A stretch of 64,000 nt of DNA, from NCBI GenBank assembly GCA_965247065.1, contig CBDFGN010000006.1, forward strand, positions 1,922,001-1,986,000, in the 5' to 3' direction. The position numbers were made by a program, and so were the translations under genes. The number at the start of each line of letters is the position of its first letter. The stretch's first letter is position 1. The stretch comes from CBDFGN01 sp965247065 (GTDB lineage: Bacteria; Bacteroidota; Bacteroidia; Cytophagales; Cyclobacteriaceae). The notes under the pieces are model-generated. The model was not told the origin of the DNA and did no database searches. It saw nothing but the letters and a program-made list of their open reading frames with translations. Below, piece after piece: positions 56,232-64,000 of this stretch.

Positions 56232-58079
56232 TTATAATTTAGTTACGTAAACATAATAGGCACCACGGGAGTGACCGTCCTCGTCGGTAAACCAGCTTTT
56301 GAGGCGTAGTCTTCCAGCCTTTAGATCAACTACAAATTTTGCTGATAGCGCATCAGTCTTCAACTCTTTTTCCAGCTCCTGATCACCGATTTTCAATCTG
56401 GCTTCTTTTATTGACAAAGCTTTTCCCTCGGGGTAAGGCTTGCCGCCGGTAACGGCTGGTTTTATGGGCAAGCTTCCGCTGAGAGGGGTGTTGATTTCTT
56501 TTGGCCAACGGTTAAGTTGGAATTCGTATGAACCATCGGACTCGATTTCCACCATCCAAAAGCCATTTGCCATGGGACCTTCCCGGATCTGCCTTTGGTT
56601 CCAAGGTGGGGTTTCTTCACCAGAATTGCTCAAATAAGGAGTCCCATCGGAATGCTCTGCCCCATGCCAGTCGTGGCTGGTCAATTTGTATGGATTTTCG
56701 GATGCGTTTCCAATCCTATGATAAGCGTAATCATCGAACCTGAGGGAAACATGCTCCCACCACTGCTCATAGGCGCTGATTAACTTCTTCTCCACCTCCG
56801 GAAATTGAGCGAAAACATCGTTCTTTTGACCAGGATCATCTTGAATATCATAGAGCTCCTGCCCATTGATCAACCTCCATTGTTGAGTCATTACAGCACA
56901 CTTACGCCATTTCACTGGGATATCCTTGCGTTGTGAATCCACAATAATGGCTCGGTCCTCCCAGTCGGTGGTATCCCCCATGAGCAAAGGTTCAAGGCTT
57001 TTGCCATCAAAAACAACCCCTTCAGACTTTTTTAAGTCACATAAGGCAATCAAAGTAGGATAGAGATCGACGTGAGCGGTCAGTAGATCCATGTCGATTC
57101 CTTGGTCCAGCCCGGCTTTGGGCCATCGAATGAAAAACGGAACCCGGTGGCCACCCTCATATTCACTTCCCTTTTGTCCCCGCATACGGTCATTAAATCC
57201 TTTCCCAACAATGAAATTTTCTTGATCTCGACCTACACCCCCACCGCTGCCATTGTCCGTTAAGAATATCAAAATGGTATTTTCAGTAAGCTTCAGTTCA
57301 TCCATTCTCTTCATAAGTACGCCCATATTGTCATCTATATTGGACACCATTCCATAGAATTCAGGGCTTGGGGATTGGGTGATCCCGGAATCCTTGTACA
57401 GGTCTATATATTTCTGAGGAACGTGGAGTGGGCCGTGAGGTGCATTGGTGGAGATATAGCAGAAAAATGGCTGATCTTGATTTTTTTCAATAAATCTAAG
57501 AGCTTCTGAAAACCAGACATCGGTGCAATAACCATCATAATCCTGATTGTGTCCGTTGTGCAAATAGTGGTCACCAAAATAATCATTGTCCCAATAATCA
57601 TGAGTATTTCCAATGCCCCCACCGGCGTGAACCACCACTTCGTCGAATCCCCTGTCCTGAGGTCTAAACGGGTAATTATCGCCCAAGTGCCATTTCCCGA
57701 AAATACCGGTTGCATAATCGGAACTCCTGAATGTTTCAGCCAAAACCTTTTCATCCTCGTGAATTAACGACCTGCCGGAGACCGTATGCCAAACACCGGT
57801 AAGGTTGCTGTAATGACCTGTGAGTAAAGAAGCCCTTGTGGGTGAACAGGTCGGGCTCACATGGAAATTAGTAAGTCGGGTGCTTTCTCCGTGCAACCTA
57901 TCGAGATTGGGAGTTTTTATGATTGTGTTGCCATGACATGCCAAGTCCCCATAACCCTGATCATCGGTCATCACCAAAATTACGTTGGGGGGGACCACCG
58001 GATCGTTAGTTGGAATATTCTCACTTGCGCATTGCGCACCAAGTATTAAAAAGGTTATCGATGATAAAAAAGCCCTCAT
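56232..58079 (-). CDS. S1 family sulfatase, long form
   Basis: A 615-residue sulfatase with a signal peptide (possible lipid Cys17, though the residue before it is Gln, a poor lipobox). Catalytic features are VMTDDQGYGD, the signature CSPTRASLLTGHY (Cys78) and GIFGKWHLGD, with metal ligands in FLTDNGSGG. The last 110 residues form an extra beta-rich domain (GFWMVEIESDGSYEFQLNRW). It is the first gene of the sulfatase pair on this strand. The substrate is unknown; a sulfated algal polysaccharide is a reasonable inference. Confidence 0.93.
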   Translation of the reverse strand: MRAFLSSITFLILGAQCASENIPTNDPVVPPNVILVMTDDQGYGDLACHGNTIIKTPNLDRLHGESTRLTNFHVSPTCSPTRASLLTGHYSNLTGVWHTVSGRSLIHEDEKVLAETFRSSDYATGIFGKWHLGDNYPFRPQDRGFDEVVVHAGGGIGNTHDYWDNDYFGDHYLHNGHNQDYDGYCTDVWFSEALRFIEKNQDQPFFCYISTNAPHGPLHVPQKYIDLYKDSGITQSPSPEFYGMVSNIDDNMGVLMKRMDELKLTENTILIFLTDNGSGGGVGRDQENFIVGKGFNDRMRGQKGSEYEGGHRVPFFIRWPKAGLDQGIDMDLLTAHVDLYPTLIALCDLKKSEGVVFDGKSLEPLLMGDTTDWEDRAIIVDSQRKDIPVKWRKCAVMTQQWRLINGQELYDIQDDPGQKNDVFAQFPEVEKKLISAYEQWWEHVSLRFDDYAYHRIGNASENPYKLTSHDWHGAEHSDGTPYLSNSGEETPPWNQRQIREGPMANGFWMVEIESDGSYEFQLNRWPKEINTPLSGSLPIKPAVTGGKPYPEGKALSIKEARLKIGDQELEKELKTDALSAKFVVDLKAGRLRLKSWFTDEDGHSRGAYYVYVTKL

Positions 58080-58538
58080 TTGTTTCGGTTAGGTTACTCA
58101 CTCATGCAGAAAGGTTCTCTCCAATTCCGAGTTTCCTTGTCAGCCCGATTTTCAATGCCGACAATGGCAGATTTACGCCGGGGCTCCCTGGTTTGAGGCA
58201 TCCCAAGTCCAGTTGCTCAGGCCAGTCCAGCACCCCTGCTTATACCTCCGCGGGCCTTTGGTTCCATCGAAGATCACCTGTATTCGAATCCAATACCAAC
58301 GGACGGCTGGCGTACTTGATTTTGGAATAATACAAAGAAAAACTGGTCTAAAGAGTAGAAATGTCGACTAAGATGAAACTTATCGTATAATTAAGGGTTT
58401 TGGGTGGTAAGTGCCAAAATCAACTTTTGATTCCTGGTTATAGGATTTTTATTAAGATTTCGTGATGAATTCGTGATACTTTCAAGGTAACTTTATAACA
58501 CGATAGTAACTTATATCACGATTAAAAAAGATTGCGCA
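58080..58538. other. Intergenic region between divergent genes
   Basis: 459 bases, AT-rich towards 58538, between the sulfatase pair (minus) and the small plus-strand operon. Both promoters should be here; no clear -33/-7 pair was identified. No gene seen. Confidence 0.45.
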
Positions 58539-59042
58539 TTGAAGCGATTAGTATCCATAAAGACTTTGGTAATAGCTGTGGCGACGAATTGGGTCGTTTC
58601 ATGTCAGCTTGTTGAAATACAAAATGATGAAGGATCCACTGCGGACCCAACAGCTGTCATCCAAGGGCCCTCTCAGATCCCAGCGGACCAGGAGACCATT
58701 GCCTTTTATCTGCATAAAGGGAACACCAAATCCTGGAAAGCCCAGGGATTTACAACTGCGGGAATTTCCGGATTCCAGGAATGTAGATTAGATGACGTAA
58801 TCATCCTTAAAGCAGATGGTACCTTTGAGTATGACGGGGGCGATTTCTTGTGCGGCGCAGAAGATGACCAAAGATTGAAATCCGGTATCTGGGAGATCAA
58901 TCTTAGTGAGGGCGTCCTGATCTTCAACAAGGGAGGTCAACTGGAATACCGCGCGGTTCTGGTGGGGTTAGAGCAAAATGCCGTTGTCCTGGCCGGATCC
59001 TATTTTGGACTCGAAATCAAGGGAGTCTATACATCCGGTTAA
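58539..59042 (+). CDS. Lipoprotein of unknown function
   Basis: 167 residues from TTG at 58539; leader ends WVVSC (Cys22). The mature part resembles small lipocalin-like Bacteroidota lipoproteins (SWKAQGFTTAG, ILKADGTFEYDGGDFLCG, SGIWEINLSEGVLIF), but no family can be named with confidence. A DUF547 gene follows 22 bases downstream. Confidence 0.7.
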   Translation: MKRLVSIKTLVIAVATNWVVSCQLVEIQNDEGSTADPTAVIQGPSQIPADQETIAFYLHKGNTKSWKAQGFTTAGISGFQECRLDDVIILKADGTFEYDGGDFLCGAEDDQRLKSGIWEINLSEGVLIFNKGGQLEYRAVLVGLEQNAVVLAGSYFGLEIKGVYTSG

Positions 59043-59064
59043 TTCAACCTGAGCCTGGAAACCG

Positions 59065-59778
59065 ATGAGAAGCGTTTTCCTAATTCTTCTACTTGTCCCT
59101 CTTAGACCTGCCCACAGCCCAAACCCAGAGTCATTCTTTGAATTAGCCGATTCCTTCTTTCATCGATTCATCAACGGTGGATTGGTTGACTACCGATTGG
59201 TAAATTCCAACCAGGCCGCATTGAACGAGCTGGCCAATATAATCAGGGATTTCGACATCCAACAAGCTTCGGCCCAAGAGCAAAAGGCGTTTTACATCAA
59301 CGCCTATAACCTGCTGGTAATAAAGAGTATCAATGAGAGGTATCCGATAAATTCCCCGATGAGTATACCCGGGTTTTTTGCGCAGGTAAAGCACGAGGTC
59401 GGAGGCGAGAAATTAACCCTGGACGACATAGAGAAAAAGAAATTATTTAAAACTACTCAAGACGCCAGACTTCATTTCGTTCTGGTGTGTGCCGCCAAAA
59501 GTTGTCCCAGGATCGCGAATTTTGCCTACTTGCCGGCTAACTTGGACGATCTGTTAGAGAAAAGGACTACCATGGCGTTGAATGACCCGGATTTCGTTAA
59601 AGTTGGACCAAAAAAGGTTTTGGTGTCTCAAATCTTTGAATGGTATAAAGGTGATTTTGCCAAAGACTCCAGTTCCATTCTGGACTACTTAAATAAATAC
59701 AGACGCGCTCCATTGGATGGAGATCTGAAGTTGGGCTATTACGAGTGGGATTGGTCCCTAAATGATTATGGACAGTAA
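59065..59778 (+). CDS. DUF547 family exported protein
   Basis: 237 residues with a short leader. DUF547 blocks are clear: QKAFYINAYNLLVIKSI, HFVLVCAAKSCPRI and VLVSQIFEWYKGDF. The Cys/His arrangement of this family resembles a papain-like fold, but its function is unknown. It is the middle gene of three on the plus strand, with a beta-barrel-like protein 24 bases downstream. Confidence 0.87.
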   Translation: MRSVFLILLLVPLRPAHSPNPESFFELADSFFHRFINGGLVDYRLVNSNQAALNELANIIRDFDIQQASAQEQKAFYINAYNLLVIKSINERYPINSPMSIPGFFAQVKHEVGGEKLTLDDIEKKKLFKTTQDARLHFVLVCAAKSCPRIANFAYLPANLDDLLEKRTTMALNDPDFVKVGPKKVLVSQIFEWYKGDFAKDSSSILDYLNKYRRAPLDGDLKLGYYEWDWSLNDYGQ

Positions 59779-59802
59779 GTCATTCGCCAAAATCGAAGGT
59801 TC

Positions 59803-60693
59803 ATGACCTTTTTCCGATTGGTCAAGGCCATTGCTTTAACGACACTGCTAAGCCTGGGGTTTAGCGGTTTCTCTCAAGAGGAGTCAAGTAACCTGGTGAT
59901 CTTCACTCCTTCCGCGCTCCTTCCTCATGGGCAGTATGAAGCTAAGTTCTTCAACAATATTTATTCCCAGACCCAGATGAGAGACCGGGAAGGGAACCCT
60001 CTTAACCTAAACGGAAGACAAACCTTTCTAAGGAGTTCACTTCAATTTACTTATGGCATTTCCAAATCAGACTGGATCAACGCTGGTTTCGATGTCGTTT
60101 TCTCACGAGCTAAATATGGTGTTGATGAATCGGTATTGAGTATTTTGGGAGGTGACGCCACTTACCTTCGAACCGCCATGTCGGCGCTGGGTCCGAGAAT
60201 CAAAATAAGACCATTAAGGACGGTACCCAGGCTTTCTTTTCAAACGGCATTCTTAATCCCAATATCGGCCAACCTGGAATCTCCCCGGTTTGTGGCTCAT
60301 GACCGATACTCCTGGATTAGTCAATTCTATTTTGATCAATCGGTTGGGAGCAAATTTCAGATCTTCCTGGAAGCCGCCTTTTGGATGCGGTTCAAACGGT
60401 ATGACCACCAGGATAATTTTTTCCGGACACCACTGTCCATTTTTGTTAACTATTTTCCATCAAGCAAGTTTACGGGTTTTTTGGTAGTTCAATATGCCCC
60501 CGCTTTTGGCACCTATACCGAGGGAGACCAATCGGAATATGGTCTCATAAAGTGGTTTTCACAAGTGGGCCTCGGAGCAAAGTACCAGGCAAGCCGGAGA
60601 TTGGAGCTGGAGCTTTCCGTTTCGGATTTTGTCGCATCAAGAAATGACGGCGCCGGAAATACCCTAAATTTTGGAATTAGATATATTAGGTGA
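59803..60693 (+). CDS. Outer-membrane beta-barrel-like protein
   Basis: 296 residues with a signal peptide ending GFSGFSQ. The mature part is built of alternating aromatic and polar beta-strand patterns (SSLQFTYGISKSDWINAGFDVVF, split over residues 76-98; TGFLVVQYAPAFG) and ends with an aromatic/Arg strand (LNFGIRYIR), typical of outer-membrane barrels. No specific family is recognised. It probably works with the lipoprotein and DUF547 protein encoded upstream. Confidence 0.7.
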   Translation: MTFFRLVKAIALTTLLSLGFSGFSQEESSNLVIFTPSALLPHGQYEAKFFNNIYSQTQMRDREGNPLNLNGRQTFLRSSLQFTYGISKSDWINAGFDVVFSRAKYGVDESVLSILGGDATYLRTAMSALGPRIKIRPLRTVPRLSFQTAFLIPISANLESPRFVAHDRYSWISQFYFDQSVGSKFQIFLEAAFWMRFKRYDHQDNFFRTPLSIFVNYFPSSKFTGFLVVQYAPAFGTYTEGDQSEYGLIKWFSQVGLGAKYQASRRLELELSVSDFVASRNDGAGNTLNFGIRYIR

Positions 60694-60823
60694 AAAAAAC
60701 TTGAGCTAACCAGCTAACTGTGGATCAATAACCAGCCAACAACTGACCAGGGCAATCAATAATAGGAAGCTGGATGCGATTGTGCCATTAGACAGGGGCC
60801 ATCAGGGGCGCAACCCAGAAAGG

Positions 60824-61843
60824 CTACTTATACATTTGGGCGACAAATTCGCCGTACCCATTGTATTTTATTGTGGGCCTGGTCTGGTCGCCGGGAATCA
60901 AGCGCTCGGAAGCCTGGGACCACCTTGGATGGGGCACAAGTGGATTTACGTTTGAGAGGAAACCGTACTCCATCGGAGCTAATTGATTCCAAAAGGTTTC
61001 CGGTTCAAAGTCAATGAATTCGATCTTAACCATAGACTTGATACTCTTGTAACCGTATTTCCAGGGAACCACCAGTCTCCAGGGCGCCCCGTGTTGTTTA
61101 GGCAAAGGCTCTCCGAAAATTCCGGTCGCGATGAAAGCCAGTTCATTCATGGCCTCTTCCATGCGCAATCCCTCAAAATACGGCCAGGGATACCAATCCT
61201 GAGATTTAACCCCGATCATTTGATCCGGATTGGCATAAGTGATCATCCGGATATGGGTTGCTGTGTTTTGGGGCTGGAAAAATTCGATGAGCTTAGATAA
61301 GGGAAACCCGGTCCACGGGACTGCCATAGCCCAGGCTTCGACACAGCGGTGTCGATAAGTCCTTTCTTCCAGGCCCATTTTCTTAATCAGTTCCTCAAGA
61401 TAAAAGACCCCGGTATTTTCAGCCAGACCACTTACTTCGACTTGCCAATCCCGGGTATCGAAGGCGCTCACATACTTGAACACGTTGTATACATTCCCAT
61501 CATCGGGATTTATGAACTCGTAGAAGTTGTTGTAAGTCGCCGCTGCTTTAGCATCAGTAATGGGCCGGTCCAGGGTATACTTCGTGTTTAAGGTAGCCGG
61601 ATACAATTGGTCCATCCCTTGAAAGGTAAAGTTGTTACCAGTCCCTCCTCCTGTACTTGAAGGGACCTGGGCTGTTGGTTCCACCAATTCCCCACAGGCC
61701 GACAATAGGGTCTGCCCGGCTAAAACACCTCCAGTAACAAACCCTAATTGCTTAAGGATCTCTCTGCGGTTGTAATAGGTCTCCTCATCTATGGGTTTGA
61801 GATTCTGTCTTTCCCACGGCTTCTGAAATATGAGATTCGCCAA
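60824..61843 (-). CDS. msrP: MsrP-type molybdopterin protein-methionine-sulfoxide reductase
   Basis: 339 residues with a Tat leader (NRREILKQLGF). The molybdenum-binding Cys lies in RHRCVEAWAMAVPW (Cys167), and further MsrP blocks are YANPDQMIG, LPKQHGAPWRLVVPWKYGYK and a C-terminal PHPRWSQASER. It repairs oxidised methionines in envelope proteins. No MsrQ haem partner gene is adjacent; upstream at 61844-62028 there is only noncoding DNA and then a GH32 gene end. Confidence 0.92.
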   Translation of the reverse strand: MANLIFQKPWERQNLKPIDEETYYNRREILKQLGFVTGGVLAGQTLLSACGELVEPTAQVPSSTGGGTGNNFTFQGMDQLYPATLNTKYTLDRPITDAKAAATYNNFYEFINPDDGNVYNVFKYVSAFDTRDWQVEVSGLAENTGVFYLEELIKKMGLEERTYRHRCVEAWAMAVPWTGFPLSKLIEFFQPQNTATHIRMITYANPDQMIGVKSQDWYPWPYFEGLRMEEAMNELAFIATGIFGEPLPKQHGAPWRLVVPWKYGYKSIKSMVKIEFIDFEPETFWNQLAPMEYGFLSNVNPLVPHPRWSQASERLIPGDQTRPTIKYNGYGEFVAQMYK

Positions 61844-62028
61844 TGTATTGTTGCTTAATTAGATACAATTTAATGAATTCCACACTCAATTCATATTGTA
61901 TAAACTGCCTAAGCTCCTTTTTTGTTCCAAAAAAGGTTACATTCCAGCGGCTGGGCCCTGGTAGTAATTCGCTGTTCGCGTGTTCGCATTTCGTTGTTCG
62001 AGGTTTCGCGGTTCGCATTCTTTGAAAC

Positions 62029-63513
62029 CTAATCCGCCCATATGGATTTCAGCTTTCTCACCTTAAGGCTCATCACATGCAGATCTCCACCCTTGGCAAA
62101 TAGTTCAAGACCTGTCTCTTCGTTTGCCGGAAGAAAGCATGAGCTCATGGAGACCTCCCCGTCGTTGGCAAAAATTTCGAGGGAAGTGCGGTCAACCAGA
62201 ATTCTCAGTTTAATATTTCCATCGACCAATATCGCATCAGCTGATTTACCCAAAGCCGAGATCCTGTACCCTTCATTCCTCCCGGGCCAGCGCTTTAAGG
62301 TGATGGTTTCATCGTGCAATCGCAACCCAAACTCCGGTATGTAATTCGGAGTTACTTCCATATAGATATCAAACAGGTCCCCCGTAATCTCAGAAAGAGG
62401 ATTGTCAGCGGGCCCTATATTCTTGTGGCTTACCTCAACTTCTTCAGCGTACAGTTTTTCAATCTGTTCAATCGGGTACCGGTAGAGCCGTAGCTGATCA
62501 TCGAATGTACGGAGCGATAATTCACAAGGGAAACTCATCTGCTGATTAAAAGGCATGTCCGGGTAATCACCACGAGCCATCCAGCCAATCTGAACCCGCT
62601 TGTTTTGGGGAGTTTCCCAGCTCTGCGAGGCATAGAAGTTGTGTCCAAAATCCCCCTTGTACGGGCCCTGCTCCGGTTCAAATGCCTTCCCATCAAAGGT
62701 CCCGATCCAATAGTTGAATGGTGCGTCATATATCACCCATTTCTTGTTATTAGCATCTCCGTCCACTGGCAATTCAAACAGGTCCGGACACGCGTGGAAG
62801 CCTCCGGGGTAAGGTTTGCCCCTGCTGTATCGAGAGGGAGAGGAAAGCGGAACTTCCGCGGTTGGAGTCCAGGACTTGAGGTCATCTGAATTGAAAAAGT
62901 GAGCTTTACCCCGCTCAACATAAAGTACCATCACCCATTTCTTGGTAGGTTCGTGCCAAAAGACCACGGGGTCCCGATTGTTGGATGCTATTTGCTTGAT
63001 TACAGTGTTTCCTGAATACTTTTCCCAAATTCTACCCCGGTCGTTGCTGAAGACAAGGCTCTGGCCGAAAGTGGCCCCAGCTGAAGTATAGGCTAAAACT
63101 AAGGCCGGTTCGGATCCTGTTTGGAATCCCGCGGTATTGTTCCAGTCAACTACACCTGATCCCGACCAGCAAGCCCCGTTTTCGTCCGGATAAACCGCGA
63201 TTGGCAGGTGTTCCCAATGTACAAGATCGGTGCTTACCGCATGCGACCAATGGGATTGCTCTCCGTCTGTCTTGCCCCCCGGCAAATTGGTGGAAACTGG
63301 ATTATGATCATTGAAAATGTGATACTCGCCCTCATAGTAGAACAGACCTATGGGATCGTTTATCCACCCTTTGGTCATGGTGTAGTGAAATTGAGGGCGG
63401 TACCGTTCCTGGAACAGCCTTACTGATTCACCGGTTTGCCCCTGAGCGTAATCCGTCAAGAGCAACATCATCATTGGTGTTGTACTCAGCAAGGTCTTCA
63501 TAACATTTTTCAT
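62029..63513 (-). CDS. GH32 family secreted protein with altered acid/base block
   Basis: 494 residues with a signal peptide ending YAQGQ. The GH32 propeller has WINDPIG (nucleophile D53) and RDP (180-182), but the third block reads FHACPDLFEL, so the acid/base Glu before Cys is Ala241; the codon GCG is clear in the DNA. A C-terminal beta-sandwich follows (LRILVDRTSLEIFANDGEV). It could be a non-hydrolytic fructan-binding protein or use another residue. A further GH32 gene ends 233 bases upstream on the same strand. Confidence 0.9.
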   Translation of the reverse strand: MKNVMKTLLSTTPMMMLLLTDYAQGQTGESVRLFQERYRPQFHYTMTKGWINDPIGLFYYEGEYHIFNDHNPVSTNLPGGKTDGEQSHWSHAVSTDLVHWEHLPIAVYPDENGACWSGSGVVDWNNTAGFQTGSEPALVLAYTSAGATFGQSLVFSNDRGRIWEKYSGNTVIKQIASNNRDPVVFWHEPTKKWVMVLYVERGKAHFFNSDDLKSWTPTAEVPLSSPSRYSRGKPYPGGFHACPDLFELPVDGDANNKKWVIYDAPFNYWIGTFDGKAFEPEQGPYKGDFGHNFYASQSWETPQNKRVQIGWMARGDYPDMPFNQQMSFPCELSLRTFDDQLRLYRYPIEQIEKLYAEEVEVSHKNIGPADNPLSEITGDLFDIYMEVTPNYIPEFGLRLHDETITLKRWPGRNEGYRISALGKSADAILVDGNIKLRILVDRTSLEIFANDGEVSMSSCFLPANEETGLELFAKGGDLHVMSLKVRKLKSIWAD

Positions 63514-63745
63514 GAACTGTTTTTGGTTTTCTGTTTTCGGTTTTCTATCATTCCATTACTCCAGTATTCCAGTAATCCATTTTGTAATCTAAGCAGGCCG
63601 CCCCTCGGTCAGACCGGCGCCCAAAAGTCGACGCTCAATCCAGCGGTCGCACCGGGGCTGCCTGACGGAACAAATGAATACATGATTCTTGAAGTCCGGT
63701 GAAATTTCCTCGTTCCACCACCCTTGCAATCCATTATTCCATCAT

Positions 63746-64000
63746 TCAATCATTATCATAGATACTTTTCATCTGGTATGCGTCCAGCGCCAGCAACTCG
63801 CTATCCTGTCCCTGCGACCTGAATGAGATTCCCACACTTTCTTCCAATCCCGGATAGACCCTCATGGCTACGCACTGACGGCCATTGACGAAAACCTCAA
63901 CCACGCTTTTATCCAGGAAAACTCTCAATTTGAGTGGTAAGTCCGGATCCAGATAGAAGGACCCTGTTTCGGGAGCCCGGGACTTCACGTCAGGCAAAGT
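63746..64000 (-). CDS. GH32 family protein, C-terminal part, cut by window end
   Basis: The frame is open to the right edge, so only the last 85 codons are seen. They form the end of the GH32 beta-sandwich: LKLRVFLDKSVVEVFVNGRQC and MRVYPGLEESVGISF. This end is closest in wording to that of the gene at 1-1407. The catalytic part lies outside the window. The gap 63514-63745 before the next gene holds CCAGTATTCCAGTAATCC-like words only. Confidence 0.85.
   Translation of the reverse strand, partial: TLPDVKSRAPETGSFYLDPDLPLKLRVFLDKSVVEVFVNGRQCVAMRVYPGLEESVGISFRSQGQDSELLALDAYQMKSIYDND

Overview
This window looks like a chromosomal piece of a Bacteroidota genome, probably marine or sediment-dwelling. 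The evidence is a SusC/SusD pair, a DUF4249 lipoprotein, a type IX secretion C-terminal domain, many lipoprotein signals and S1 sulfatases. It also carries PSCyt1/DUF1549/DUF1553 and DUF1501 genes, which are best known from Planctomycetes but also occur in marine Bacteroidota. No rRNA, tRNA, CRISPR array or recognisable transcription regulator was seen.

The metabolic theme is fructan or fructose use. Five GH32 (beta-fructosidase clan) genes are present: one cut by the left edge (1-1407), one complete lipoprotein (1463-3343), one divergent member (14179-15675), one complete (62029-63513) and one cut by the right edge (63746-64000). A FrcK-like P-loop kinase (3440-5128) is split by an IS982 element. 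A long minus-strand gene series runs from 20662 down to 6879: CUT2 sugar-binding lipoprotein, ATPase, permease with an extra periplasmic-type domain, AroE-like dehydrogenase, GH32-like enzyme, DUF4432 mutarotase-like lipoprotein, dihaem PSCyt1/DUF1553 protein, DUF1501 protein and PfkB sugar kinase. A plausible reading is outer-surface fructan cleavage, periplasmic handling or oxidation of the product, ABC import and phosphorylation. The sugar assignment is inference.

20988-35913 holds an MG2-type/DUF4249 pair, a Tat-type aldo/keto reductase, a RhaM-like lipoprotein, a four-unit palindromic repeat array and a second DUF1501 gene with two tandem PSCyt1/DUF1553 paralogues whose identity pattern is mosaic.

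35914-53400 is a repeat-dominated accessory region. Two palindrome families (CCCCCGCCAGCGGGGG core; CCCTGAAGT...ACTTCAGGG hairpin) recur in tandem and dispersed form around two DUF559 nuclease copies (one broken), an FG-GAP protein and its truncated copy, a copper monooxygenase-like T9SS cargo protein and a relic fragment of it, a second IS982 copy, a DUF433/DUF5615 module, the SusC/SusD pair, and a HicBA module whose toxin gene is duplicated. A separate CCCGGC palindrome family surrounds a GIY-YIG gene at 5.2-6.9 kb.

53900-64000 returns to ordinary genes: a rhodanese, two S1 sulfatases, a small plus-strand operon (lipoprotein, DUF547, beta-barrel-like protein), an MsrP-type molybdoenzyme and the right-hand GH32 genes. 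The GH32 genes at both edges suggest that the locus extends past the window.
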